Assembly: GCF_002218045.2 (NCBI RefSeq)
Contig: NZ_AP018686.1
Span: forward strand, 186,001-250,000
DNA: 64,000 nucleotides
Direction of reading: 5' to 3'
From: Vibrio rumoiensis
GTDB lineage: Bacteria; Pseudomonadota; Gammaproteobacteria; Enterobacterales; Vibrionaceae
The translations under genes and the position numbers were made by a program. This document shows positions 19,101 through 25,296 of the stretch, in pieces (the first letter of the stretch is position 1; each line of letters opens with the position of its first letter). Below the pieces are notes generated by a model. That model was given only the letters and a program-made list of their open reading frames with translations. It searched no databases and was not told the DNA's origin.

Positions 19101-21214
19101 ATGATGATGTGTTAGTTGAATCTAGCACAGGCGGTATCATTCAAGGCTATGAAGATACTCCGGGAGGAATTTCTCTTGCTGCTGGCTCGGTAACCTTACA
19201 GGATATCGATGGCTCTGAAGAAATTGTTTCCATCATCTTAACGGGTATTCCTGAAGGATTTGTGGTGAATGGTGCGGTGAACAATGGCGATGGCACTTGG
19301 ACTATCACTGATGCAGCGGGCAAACAAACCTATAGCCTTGAGAATTTATCACTGGTGCCCCCGAAAAACTTCAGCGGTACGATTAATGTTGGATTCATTA
19401 TTTATACTAAAGAAGACAGTCTAGATGAGATTGTTGCGATTGAAAAAAGCATCGAAGTTGAAATCTTGCCGGTCGCAGATGACATTGATACTGAAGTCGT
19501 GACATCGGCATCCGGTAATGAAAACTCAGACATCGTATTAGAGTTGGACATCACAACCGTTGATAATAAGCTTAGTACTACCCTTGAAGGGGAAAACGGC
19601 CCAGAAACTATCCAAATCATCATCAGTAATGTGCCTGTTGGAATGGGCGCGAGCTTTAGCTTTCCAGATGGTGTGACAGGAACGATAACCGATAATGGTG
19701 ATGGCACTTGGACAATTACCACTGAATCCGGTCAACTAGACAGCTTGATCTTTAATCCTGGTGATGCGAATAGTAACAACTGGGATGGCCAGCTCGAGCT
19801 TGATATCCGTGCGGTAGATAATGGCGTAGTAGCGGATGACTCGTTAAAAGAGACCGCGACGATTACGGTTGATGTTGCTCCTGTTAACGATGCTCCTGAA
19901 AATATCGTACCAACCGATCCAATCAATGCGACGGAAGGCGAAACTATCACCATTACCAATCTTGCCATTTCTGATGTCGATGCACCGGAAGGGGGGCAAA
20001 TGACAGTCACCTTGGCGACGGGTAACGGTTTATTGTCGGTTCCTGATGAGTATTCCGGTAATGTGACCATCGATGGCAACGCTTCAGGGACATTGATTCT
20101 ATCGGGTTCATTAGAGGCCATTAATGAGTTATTAAACGGTGGGATTGATTATGTCCCTGAGACAGAGGGTGATACCACGATCACCATGACGACCAGTGAT
20201 AATGGCAATTCTGGGACAGGTGGTGAATTAACTGATACCGATACCATCACTGTTTCGGTTGCTCCACCGGCCACGGCCATGATGGCAAGTTTTGTCAGTT
20301 CGAGAATGGTGGTGCCAAATGTATCATCAACGGCGGCTCAATTAGCCTTGATTCCATTACTTGGATTACTTAGTGAACATGTCCAGGCTTTGGATGGCGA
20401 TCTGATAAAAATCCAAAATATGGACTCTGGTAAAATCGTTGATGCATCCGGGCAAACACTGGGCGAGCAGCAAGACGACGGCACTTGGGTGGTTAATCAA
20501 CAAGATCTCGCGAATGCCTATCTCACCGATATGGATGAGGGCGAGCATAACTTAACCGTCGTTTCCGTTTCTTTGGATACTGAAAATAGTGAATTAACGA
20601 CGGAATCTCAGCCTATTAATGTTGAGGTGACGATTGAACCAGATACCCAAGAGGTACTACAAGCCAAGAACGCAACGGACCACTCTATGGTGGTGGGCGA
20701 TGATAGTGATGAAACCTTAATCGGAACCGAAGGTCATGACACCTTAATTGGCGGCTTAGGTAATGACATTCTTGTAGGCGCTGGTGGTTCGGATACCTTG
20801 ATTGGTGGTGCGGGTAACGACGAACTCTGGGGGGGCGAACGTAATGGCACCGGAGATGGTGCAGCCGATACCTTCGTATGGCTCGCGCAAGATATTGGCA
20901 CTCAAGTGTCTCCTGCGGTTGATGTTATCAAAGACTTTGAGCTGAATTTAGATAAGCTTGATATTCGAGATTTATTCTCAGACAAAGATGCCTCTAAAGC
21001 TCAAATGGATGAGATTCTGTCACACATTACCGCGTCAGAAGATAACGGCAAAATCAACCTCACTGTCAATACGGATAAAGGTGGCGAACAAGTGATCGTG
21101 CTGGATAATATCAGTACACACAGTCTTGGCCTTGATAGTGGTGCCAGCTCAAGTGACATTGTGTCGAGTTTATATGCTCAACATAATGCCTTTATGAGTG
21201 AACATAATAGTTAA
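7199..21214 (+). CDS. Giant retention-module RTX adhesin (LapA/BapA-like), 4671 aa
   Basis: A single 14-kb frame encodes a biofilm-type T1SS adhesin. Residues about 22-125 form an N-terminal retention module (AKIVVVDGEVFVG, TVAQLSS, DLKNSQLTDKDI), which holds LapA-type adhesins in the TolC pore. An acidic linker follows (about 132-162). Residues about 215-2700 contain some sixteen T1SS-143-type repeats of two alternating kinds. Residues 2700-4400 hold cadherin/Ig-like extender domains rich in Asp and Gly for calcium binding. RTX nonapeptides lie at about 4505-4550, and a T1SS C-terminal targeting domain (TFVW, DVIKDFELNLDKLDI) ends the protein. The usual di-Ala LapG site is replaced by TASSG at 169-173. 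Cys occur at 18, 84 and 87. M17, M20 or M22 are alternative starts. Confidence 0.93.
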   Translation: MSINIDNAFVSESESEMCSMDMVNSNQAKIVVVDGEVFVGNHSQSLTQIDGEYRLSHSDSVWANPNAKYVINTTSGSQTVEVNCVTCVTVNSNGVLTVAQLSSADGVNIDDLKNSQLTDKDIAIIRAHMPPPQDSDEDNNNQDPQPDTNVDADQDDEDAQDQPLTIVQTASSGFVEVNYDGDAILTEAGYDTVGFFDEELSQDSADDGIPIVKAPGGETASISLTEADLQPLGYSDNRGYPVILQQSVLVESRTLALQPDTFTFEPQSLASLLQELNAELTSGGQPLSFVFDADSNSIIGTLDGEVYLTIQINTSSPDGRDVQVDIEVNLAKPLDHLPSANSTGLVSNANDQITINLSIQGQDIGGNELNSPILVDVGIKDGVDVRFNADPGIFIDEDSDLGITKNGQVPLDVGSDEIHSIQINVNQPLLDGATSQSFPTTYEVDGQTLTVYNVLGQVVFTLEVNNDGSYSATLHRPFDQGTTNQSEVGIAITAMDSDGDTAPGTVVITVDDGDVPTGGETGEISIIEADTQPNDYPVVGRTTIGVAPGIDRLLADTVQFDASQVNTLINELSAELKTANGESITFAFKDGDDTVIEGRDANGNLVLSIAIEGTVLFEGTLVTVTVTQFQPLDHLETGNSTGLVTIDGDQIKINTAIQIEESDGTLLSSPVNVEVTIVDGEVPQLSGGDLAEITETAAGGTASGSVTLDVGSDAIERFEFNADQQTLEGLLTNGVATEYQVTGNQIIVYVPGNEANPILTITIQNDGTFEVTQIAALEQTNNPDDTIHLQLDVTAFDNDGDQSNSGQANIDIIDGTNPSFVQDTGTVLQENADTQTGSVPLTVGSDNIQTLEFLPADQQVNFAGITSNGLTTTVTVNGNTLILTDSEGNQILSIVIELDGQYTVTLSGPLDQITSDGTDDSASITIDALVRATDFDDDSADGTAVITILDGADAVGGGTASLTFLEPDLDPAGPDSGSTSFNVEAGDDRLDPSSVVFDPQDSSYLAELIADLNEVLTSNNGADDIVFAVNAQTGAIEGTLNGDVVVTLSLSAVNSGTDGNDATITLTWNQTVPLDHIVATGSNGHVTITADDIVIKAPVQIQDTDGDYLTNPVEVSVTVQDNVAPVITVGDAAEYTETSSGGGTTGNITIDLGSDYIDRFEFVAGTDSATLDTLTSNDQATDYVIDGNQIIVFLASGSAESDPILTITVNTDGSYSIVQTAPLEQLNSDGDQINLNLELNAIDKDGDSSNTGTLVVNILDGVDPTGVDTTVTIDEADLNPNGYPVSSPATSFTLNQTTDKLVASTLSIDPTAVGDVFGLFEGPLKDELNGLTSGGTALDITIDVDATTGVITITGNLTSSSDEVFSITLTPNEDGAGNVVVDISATQSLPLDHIDSTGTYVNVDGESLTIDIPVQIQDADGDDLTAPANVTVTINDGDIPVISTGDLAVINETATGGSASGNVTLDVGSDAIDRFEWNATQETLAEITSNGQATDYSVEGNIIYLYIEGTTTDPILTITMNNDGSFDVLQTAPLEQANNPDDTIHLALDVVAIDKDGDISESAQALIDIIDGQDPTGTGTTVVITEGDLSPVTGYPAQGSDTFTLNQVTDKLIASTFVIEESVLATLQTELEALTSNGSDLIISISKDETTGEITISATSVDTTEEVLSIVLTPTENANGNVDVDITVTQNHPLDHVDTAGSYVSIVDDALNITIPVQIEDADGDMLVDANGSPTPVDVIVTINDGQDPLFNVPSQATELTEGEAGSSDVIAKSLDLDTNSDHIDAITFNLTDAQAQALFDITSNGQVTHTDLSVDGRIFVFVPAEFGGSDIPVLEIIFDNESKDGSYTIQQFQPIDQPEDTNSSVFELDVIATDMDGDTAESSITLTINDGVNPSASDVTGDGSITVGEGDLNDNGQSLIYPGNPKGTGTFTIAASNDDLDPTSLTIDNYDLFKSSIVGLNLTSNGREVTVDDALVVNAEGVITVTGTTADGSVIFILTFTPTLNADGSVTVVMSLDQKQPLDHIDADSIIFDVPIQISDTDGDTLVASDGTTEEPINISVSFTDGEAPVLTDTTIDITEADASTADPQIYSGQVPIDIGSDTVASIEFVLSQPDGQSQGATGLMSNGNPVFLDDTFPGEVRYYYLDGANQQIDVLIVTLTGTDGSYQVEQYEPLEQSNTEDDTATITLDVFATDKDGDSSENSTITINIKDGSDPQFIEDTSNIVLNESTDSGVTNSAGQVAINVGSDDVETIQFAAASEQLDVDGNLIGLILTSNGESTSWTIDAYSATLFASDGTTALIEITIDDTGAYTVTVLGPIDQDDSELTQIELGLVATDTDGDTADGSLVFSVEDGANATGGQTGTIAITEGDLSPLDSGSPNTDGYPVSGEVTGINVSPGVEKLDPTTVQIKPSDLAQLITELQADLTSGGQPLVFTFDSDTATLVGKVNGVDALVIVLSAEDDGNGGVNISVSMTQHLPLDHSHDEGPAQAISASDSGWVTVNDTEIHINLPVQVQDTDGDYLDNAVDVDLSITDGIDPSFTTDSGISVDESAIDVGGENHQGSNPDRDTETAEGQIIINLGSDEIDTFKIDADEFTALNPNLTSQGVAVIMVENSDGTFSGMAGDREVFIVTFSPDGAYSFTITGGVDHDKDSGNDTSLNIELPIYAVDKDGDRVPNSGGAGDYDSTNTITVTVNDDVPDIKDIAVSVTEGSGGSAFMTQAAEGADDIAEIYLTFIDSMDGTPQEHQAPFTDIPIYDESVADGGTGQLLGTLTVDETGKLIFVADANLNNEDESLSVDVIVRVVDSDGDEDSSTISLELRDQDPVFIFPNATNGQEEDGQTIDNFDNTEGTTHLTDGIEISLGIDLGDIDKSEALVTDSLTITVPDGTEGAFYWNGDALDITDGKVIIPIGAISVVDNIVSISGVTFVPNKDYSTDGITFTVDAVISRDGLDDQAITGELTISVDGIADIPEWNDTVKTEYIGTEDTAIPVDELVAQLNDTDGSEVLYYIVSVQPDEFGNINGSLSGTGLEDLGNGQYRISANDIASLKVTPNKDFSGDIKLEAIAQSEEQGPYVDGKQTADSDPLEIIVRVQPDADEDLTVKVTRVESDEDVAINLADHITLNHPSDAADGSETLYVRISNLPDGSQLLLNGEPVVLNADGSYEILYSDLAQLEFLPAPESSGNFTLTVEGIVRDNTSFEGITTATDSDEYITISKNINISVKGVADEPIISINEGSGWTPINLNPDDQTSDGVEITIPEDGVATFDFDIISGESIDALAGDDSETLSVVISGIPEGLIVISNGEALELTYVGQDENGQPIYQVELDSLNNIQIEPPLNSTEDIELTASIVVTEADGNSAVYEKDIVIHVEPVIDLGDTYTSFSNGVEDELVTLNWKPTFTDTQEYVTSLTLGLLDGVDTDGYSIYIVEGGTQTQLFFDSNGKLNLDEYLDQLNNGALLKIAMPENSDKDFVLTTNITVQQDDADATDPEAPAIKENIEGALVVNVDAKVEEIGDPYTSETGAGKIVISAGDIDGDGILDDLGVTPCDENGVVDLSTEGVGTIVFAENDLSSDEIITELVLDFSGISLPEGQGFVVIGAVNNGDGSWTVKDGNLSNIQIQAPAGFTDTVSIRVVAKVQDQGDDNEGDISQEIRVEGHILLDFSNNTNDSLDLAAEINVEDTVILGTEDRGINLGSQIINNNSVSLSTDDQNGDGESEIPNDVLTVVIDADQLPIGSSITGAEYDIETGQYVYEATLNADGTVNLSGLGLIPPADYAGDFSFPIKYVSTDRESGDVEEATQIITVNVSPVADTGASLEIGVVESQGLDENKQPITESGKPAVSFEGVAYEDATIILDFSQVDFGDTRNTVEDGLETLVSMTIQVDPSMGYLRDANGNLVSELTLAPEQLSSVQFIPAEDFSGQVNFTVSGVITDTATFDLDGGRTETDTRITDEAIVSIDVIAVNDDVLVESSTGGIIQGYEDTPGGISLAAGSVTLQDIDGSEEIVSIILTGIPEGFVVNGAVNNGDGTWTITDAAGKQTYSLENLSLVPPKNFSGTINVGFIIYTKEDSLDEIVAIEKSIEVEILPVADDIDTEVVTSASGNENSDIVLELDITTVDNKLSTTLEGENGPETIQIIISNVPVGMGASFSFPDGVTGTITDNGDGTWTITTESGQLDSLIFNPGDANSNNWDGQLELDIRAVDNGVVADDSLKETATITVDVAPVNDAPENIVPTDPINATEGETITITNLAISDVDAPEGGQMTVTLATGNGLLSVPDEYSGNVTIDGNASGTLILSGSLEAINELLNGGIDYVPETEGDTTITMTTSDNGNSGTGGELTDTDTITVSVAPPATAMMASFVSSRMVVPNVSSTAAQLALIPLLGLLSEHVQALDGDLIKIQNMDSGKIVDASGQTLGEQQDDGTWVVNQQDLANAYLTDMDEGEHNLTVVSVSLDTENSELTTESQPINVEVTIEPDTQEVLQAKNATDHSMVVGDDSDETLIGTEGHDTLIGGLGNDILVGAGGSDTLIGGAGNDELWGGERNGTGDGAADTFVWLAQDIGTQVSPAVDVIKDFELNLDKLDIRDLFSDKDASKAQMDEILSHITASEDNGKINLTVNTDKGGEQVIVLDNISTHSLGLDSGASSSDIVSSLYAQHNAFMSEHNS
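7842..15300 (+). repeat. Tandem T1SS-143-type protein repeats within the adhesin
   Basis: About sixteen diverged repeats were recognised by eye. Type A (about 150-165 aa) opens with an acidic motif like ITEGDLSP or IDEADLNP followed by YPV, and ends near QPLDH. Type B (about 130-140 aa) carries VGSDxIxxFEF, SNGxxTxY, PLEQ and DxDGD, and ends with IxDGxDP. The order is A B A B B A B A B A B A B B A B. The repeats are diverged rather than near-identical, so recent slippage expansion is not evident. Confidence 0.75.
20725..20850 (+). repeat. RTX nonapeptide (GGxGxDxUx) repeats encoded here
   Basis: The adhesin frame encodes successive GTEGHDTLI, GGLGNDILV, GAGGSDTLI and GGAGNDELW units, the calcium-binding beta-roll of RTX proteins. 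They directly precede the C-terminal secretion domain. Confidence 0.9.
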
Positions 21215-21230
21215 TCGTTGAAGATAATTG

Positions 21231-21268
21231 ATACCCCATTGAAGCTGCCTTCTTTGGGGTATTTTTTT
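21231..21268 (+). terminator. Rho-independent terminator of the adhesin gene
   Basis: Arms ATACCCCA...GAAG and CTTC...TGGGGTAT pair with a 2x2 internal loop and a CTGC apical loop, followed by a run of seven Ts. It lies 17 bases after the adhesin stop codon. Confidence 0.9.
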
Positions 21269-21287
21269 ACTTTTAATGAACTGTAAA

Positions 21288-21293
21288 GGTGCA
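21288..21293 (+). promoter_or_regulatory. Possible NtrC half-site upstream of nasA
   Basis: GGTGCA, the right half of the NtrC consensus, occurs about 72 bases before the -24 element at 21365. Only one half is convincing, so this is tentative. Confidence 0.3.
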
Positions 21294-21363
21294 AGAATCA
21301 ATATAGCAGCTTTTTATTGGTTTAATTCTCAGATAAAACAGATGGTTAAGTTTGCCCATGATT

Positions 21364-21379
21364 TGGCATGATATTCGCA
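21364..21379 (+). promoter_or_regulatory. Sigma54-type promoter for the nasA operon
   Basis: TGGCATGATATTCGCA has the invariant GG (21365-21366) and GC (21377-21378) exactly ten bases apart, as in -24/-12 promoters read by RpoN. Transcription would start near 21390, giving a leader of about 140 nt. Nitrate assimilation operons such as Klebsiella nasF use NtrC and sigma54. Confidence 0.7.
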
Positions 21380-21389
21380 TCTATATAAT

Positions 21390-21527
21390 CAATGAATAAC
21401 ATTTGATATTCAGAAAACCTGATTCGCAACAGGCAAAGACGCCTCTTAGATTTGAACTCACTTTAGTTTAGTGATGACGATCTAAGAGGCGTTTTTCGTT
21501 TGGTATAGGTTATTTCAGGAGTTCTGG
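21390..21527 (+). ncRNA. ANTAR-controlled attenuator leader of nasA
   Basis: The leader contains the hairpin GGC-AAAGAC-GCC (21432-21443). Its six-base loop has A at position 1 and G at position 4, the determinants of ANTAR target hairpins. Its 3' arm overlaps the 5' arm of a 13-bp perfect terminator stem (ACGCCTCTTAGAT, 21439-21451, with 21480-21492) followed by five Ts. Forming the loop hairpin excludes the terminator, so a bound ANTAR protein should permit read-through. The upstream P1 hairpin is not canonical here; the best candidate is TCAG-AAAAC-CTGA at 21410-21422 with a five-base loop. Confidence 0.8.
21439..21497 (+). terminator. Leader terminator (attenuator) before nasA
   Basis: A 13-bp perfect GC-rich stem, loop of 28 bases and TTTTT tract lie 30 bases upstream of the nasA start. 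Because it precedes the coding region and overlaps an ANTAR hairpin, it is a regulated terminator rather than an operon end. Confidence 0.88.
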
Positions 21528-24278
21528 ATGAGAGGGCCTATTATGGTAAAGGAAAGTATGGCAAAGGAATGCATCAAATCAGCTTGTCCGTATTGTGGCG
21601 TAGGTTGTGGGGTTGAAATCAATCATAAAAATCAGATTGTAGGCGACCAAACACACCCAGCCAATAAAGGCGCTTTGTGTGTGAAAGGTTCAGCATTGGC
21701 AGAAAGTTTAGATATGCCATCTCGCTTACTCTACCCAAGAATCAAAGGTGAGCAGGTTGAGTGGTCAAATGCGATTGAAAACATAGCAGATAAACTGTAT
21801 CGCACCATGGAGGAATATGGGCCTCAAGCTATCGGCATGTACGTATCAGGGCAATTACTGACGGAAGACTACTATGTGGCCAACAAGCTGATGAAAGGTT
21901 TTGTAGGGACAGCCAACATTGATACCAATTCACGTTTATGCATGTCTTCGGCGGTGGCCGCTCACGTTCGCGCTTTTGGGGAAGACATTGTGCCTGTGAG
22001 CTATGACGATATCGCCCATACCGATCTTATTGTGATAGTCGGTGCAAATACCGCATGGACGCATCCGATTTTGTTTCGTCGAATTCAGCAAGCCAGAGAA
22101 GCGAACCCGAATGTGAAACTTGTCGTTATTGATCCACGAAAAACCATCACAGCAGAGCAAGCGGATTTGCACCTACAAATTGATAATGACGGTGATGTAT
22201 TGCTTTTTAATGGTTTATTGAATTACCTCATAAGTCAAAAAGCGCTGAATAATCCATTTATTGAGCAATATGTGAATGGTTATGATGAGTTGGAAACATC
22301 CGTATTAATTGATGATTACTCAATGGAAACTGTTAGCCAGAAATTGAGTGTTAATCCTGTTTTACTGGAAACCTTCTATCAATGGTTTGCTCAATCACCG
22401 ACTGCGATGACGTTATTTTGCCAAGGAGTGAATCAATCAGAATCGGGTACTGATAAAGCCAATAACATTATTAATGCCCACTTAATAACTGGAAAAATTG
22501 GTCAGTCAGGCTCTGGGCCTTTTTCGATTACCGGTCAGCCAAATGCGATGGGAGGGCGTGAAGTCGGCGGATTAGCAAACCAACTGGCGGTGCACCGTGG
22601 TTTTGATGAGCATTCCATTAAACAAGTTGAACAATTTTGGCAAGCACCGAACATCGCGACCTCACCCGGTTTAAAAGCCATCGATTTATTTAACGCCGTT
22701 GAGCAAGGTGAGATTAAATTCTTGTGGATCATGGCGACTAATCCTGCGGTTTCTATGCCCAATTCTACGCAGGTGAAACGCGCTTTAGAAGTGTGTGATT
22801 ATGTTGTGGTCTCGGACATTACATCTCATACCGATACCGCGCAATTGGCCGATGTACTATTGCCTGCATCCGGTTGGGGAGAAAAGCAAGGTATGGTGAC
22901 CAACTCGGAACGTTGCCTCACTAGACAACGACAATTTACTGCACCACCAGGGCAAGCTAAGCCAGATTGGTGGATGGTAGCGCAAGTGGGTAAGGCTTTG
23001 TGCCAAAAGCTTGGCGTCGAATCGGGTTTTGAATTTCAATCAGAGGCCGCTGTGTTCCGTGAATATGCGGCTTTATCGGGAATCAATCGAGATACGCCTT
23101 TAAAATTTGATTTATCGAGCTTAAGCAATATAACTGATGAGGATTACGCCGCTTGGCAACCTCAATCATGGCCTTTAAATGGTCAGCCAGTGTTACAAGA
23201 TAAACATGGCCCTTCGCTGTACTTTCCAACCCCGAATGGCAAAGCCAATGTAGTCATCCCAAATACAATTAATGGCTATTATGACAAGGTAAAGGTCGAG
23301 TTAGATGAGTGTAAAAGCCAACCGAAAACTTGGTGGCTAAATTCTGGTCGTCAGCGAGATCAATGGCATACCATGACAAGAACAGGGCATATTAGTCACC
23401 TAGCCGCCAGTGAAGTCGAGCCAACATTATATCTGCATCCGATTGCAGCCCAACAAGCGCAATTGACAGAAGGGACGCTGGTCAACGTTCGTCATCCTAA
23501 TCACGACAATCAATTTATAGCTCGCTTAGCGGTCGATTCTGGCCTCACTCACCAGCAAGCCTTTATGTCGATGCATTGGGCGGGAAAATTTGCCGGTCAA
23601 AGTCAGGTGAATACCAGTTTAGCGAGCTTAGCTGATCCGCATTCAGGCCAGCCTGCTTTTAAATCTCAACCGGTTATTATTTCAAGTTTCCCCACCAGTC
23701 ATTATGGCTTATCTATTGGTGTTGATTTTAGTTCGCTCAATTATTTAGCGCCGAGGTGGCCATACATGAGCTTACAGCATGTAGAGTTTACTGCCGCTCG
23801 TTCTAATGCTCTCTATCAGCAAGGTGTATGGCGTTTTGCTGATGTTAATGCGATTACCAAGTCAGAAATTCAAGCATTCGTTCAACAACAATACCCCAAC
23901 AGTCAGTGCTTAATTTTAGACCAAGACTCGTCATGGTTAGCGGTCATTTTGGTTTCAAATGTTGTGATTGGAGTGGTGTTTGTGTCAACGCAACCAATTG
24001 ATTTATCTTTAGATTTTTTACAGCCCTTCATTCGAGAGAAATTTAATTTAGGCGGGCTACTTTCAGTATTGAGCGCCAAGGGGGGATATGCGAGCAAATT
24101 GGTTTGCAGCTGTTTTCGCGTTACCGAACAAGATATTTTAGAACAGCTAGATCACTCGCCTAATATGGGGTTAAGAGAGCTACAGAATACATTGAGTTGC
24201 GGTAAGAATTGTGGCTCTTGCATACCTGAAATAAAACGCTATTTGTCTCAATCAATTGATGTTGTGACGATTAAATAA
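21528..24278 (+). CDS. nasA: Assimilatory nitrate reductase catalytic subunit
   Basis: This 916-residue molybdopterin oxidoreductase reduces nitrate to nitrite in the cytoplasm. The N-terminal [4Fe-4S] motif is CPYCGVGCGVE followed by the distal Cys in KGALCVKG. bis-MGD binding segments follow (NANIDTNSRLCMSS-like, VIDPRKT, GQPNAMGGREVGG). The last 70 residues are a BFD-like [2Fe-2S] domain (CSCFRVTEQDI and CGKNCGSC), a fusion common in vibrio and Klebsiella-type NasA that takes electrons from a reductase partner. No separate NasC/NasB gene is present in the window. The chosen ATG has AGGAG seven bases upstream; M6 or M11 are alternatives. Confidence 0.95.
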   Translation: MRGPIMVKESMAKECIKSACPYCGVGCGVEINHKNQIVGDQTHPANKGALCVKGSALAESLDMPSRLLYPRIKGEQVEWSNAIENIADKLYRTMEEYGPQAIGMYVSGQLLTEDYYVANKLMKGFVGTANIDTNSRLCMSSAVAAHVRAFGEDIVPVSYDDIAHTDLIVIVGANTAWTHPILFRRIQQAREANPNVKLVVIDPRKTITAEQADLHLQIDNDGDVLLFNGLLNYLISQKALNNPFIEQYVNGYDELETSVLIDDYSMETVSQKLSVNPVLLETFYQWFAQSPTAMTLFCQGVNQSESGTDKANNIINAHLITGKIGQSGSGPFSITGQPNAMGGREVGGLANQLAVHRGFDEHSIKQVEQFWQAPNIATSPGLKAIDLFNAVEQGEIKFLWIMATNPAVSMPNSTQVKRALEVCDYVVVSDITSHTDTAQLADVLLPASGWGEKQGMVTNSERCLTRQRQFTAPPGQAKPDWWMVAQVGKALCQKLGVESGFEFQSEAAVFREYAALSGINRDTPLKFDLSSLSNITDEDYAAWQPQSWPLNGQPVLQDKHGPSLYFPTPNGKANVVIPNTINGYYDKVKVELDECKSQPKTWWLNSGRQRDQWHTMTRTGHISHLAASEVEPTLYLHPIAAQQAQLTEGTLVNVRHPNHDNQFIARLAVDSGLTHQQAFMSMHWAGKFAGQSQVNTSLASLADPHSGQPAFKSQPVIISSFPTSHYGLSIGVDFSSLNYLAPRWPYMSLQHVEFTAARSNALYQQGVWRFADVNAITKSEIQAFVQQQYPNSQCLILDQDSSWLAVILVSNVVIGVVFVSTQPIDLSLDFLQPFIREKFNLGGLLSVLSAKGGYASKLVCSCFRVTEQDILEQLDHSPNMGLRELQNTLSCGKNCGSCIPEIKRYLSQSIDVVTIK

Positions 24279-24328
24279 CGTTGTGAGAGATAAGCCATAT
24301 CATTATTGATAGCACAAGGAAGTGTGTG

Positions 24329-25198
24329 ATGAAAAATATAAATACAGAAAAATGCCGTCCAATGAATAATTCGATTGCGCTCCTTAATACAAAGAGAATA
24401 GACCGCCATTTACTTTGCACCAAAGCATCGAGTTCAAACCGAAAGGGCAAAGTACTATTAGTCGGGGCAGGGCCGAATGATCCTGAGCTATTAACCATCA
24501 AGGCTTATCATGCTATTCAAAAAGCGGATGTGGTGGTGTTTGACCGTCTAGTCGGCAGTGAGATTCTTGATTTGATCCCAGAGCATTGCGAGCAGATTTA
24601 TGTTGGAAAACGTTGCGGTCAACCTAGCTTAAAACAAGATGAAATTAATCAGATCTTGATTGAGCAATCACAGCAAGGAAAAAGTGTTGTGCGCTTAAAA
24701 GGCGGCGATCCGTTTATTTTTGGCCGTGGAGGAGAAGAAGCACTCGCCCTAATCGAACAAGGGATCGAATATGATGTGATTCCAGGTATTACTGCTGCGA
24801 TTGGCTGCGCAGCTTCTGCCAAAATTCCGCTCACCCATCGTGGAATTTCACGTAGTGTGACGTTGGTGACCGGTCATGTCATGAATGGTGCGTTTGATTC
24901 TTGGACAGGTTTAGTTGGTTCAGGTCAAACGGTGGTGTTTTATATGGGATTGGAACAAGCACACTCTATTCAACAAGGATTACGAGCCTCGGGTTTATCT
25001 GCGACGACACCGATTGCGATTATCGGTAACGGATGTAGTCTGCAGCAGAAAACGTATACTGCGACACTCGATTCATTACCTCGCTTAGCCAAGCAATTAA
25101 AAGGGCTGACACCAGCGTTAATTGTGGTCGGCGAGGTCGTGGCATTGCGCGACCAATTAATGGCGGAATTAAAAGAAAATGCCAGTCTACCACTTTAG
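24329..25198 (+). CDS. cobA: Uroporphyrinogen-III C-methyltransferase (SUMT)
   Basis: This protein of about 289 residues has the SUMT signature GKVLLVGAGPNDPELLT near residue 47 and VVRLKGGDPFIFGRGGEE near 115. It uses two S-adenosylmethionines to convert uroporphyrinogen III to precorrin-2, the first step to siroheme. Siroheme is the cofactor of NirB encoded downstream, which explains its place in the nas cluster. The ATG at 24329 is preferred over the GTG just before it because AAGGA lies eight bases upstream. The 40-residue N-terminal extension before the core is longer than usual and has no recognised role. The 50-base gap to nasA suggests cotranscription. Confidence 0.93.
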   Translation: MKNINTEKCRPMNNSIALLNTKRIDRHLLCTKASSSNRKGKVLLVGAGPNDPELLTIKAYHAIQKADVVVFDRLVGSEILDLIPEHCEQIYVGKRCGQPSLKQDEINQILIEQSQQGKSVVRLKGGDPFIFGRGGEEALALIEQGIEYDVIPGITAAIGCAASAKIPLTHRGISRSVTLVTGHVMNGAFDSWTGLVGSGQTVVFYMGLEQAHSIQQGLRASGLSATTPIAIIGNGCSLQQKTYTATLDSLPRLAKQLKGLTPALIVVGEVVALRDQLMAELKENASLPL

Positions 25199-25296
25199 AG
25201 GTATTTTGTTGTTTTTGAAGGATTTATTTGCTTAATCGGCATGTATGTTGCTGCTTATTAAAGATTGATATTCGACCATTGCAAGGATGCAAAGTC

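Noticed and set aside
8618..20548. More than a dozen reverse-strand frames of 60-130 codons within the adhesin gene
   Set aside because: They arise from the repetitive, Asp/Thr-rich codon pattern of the giant forward gene, have no ribosome binding sites or family features, and lie wholly inside a frame of certain identity.
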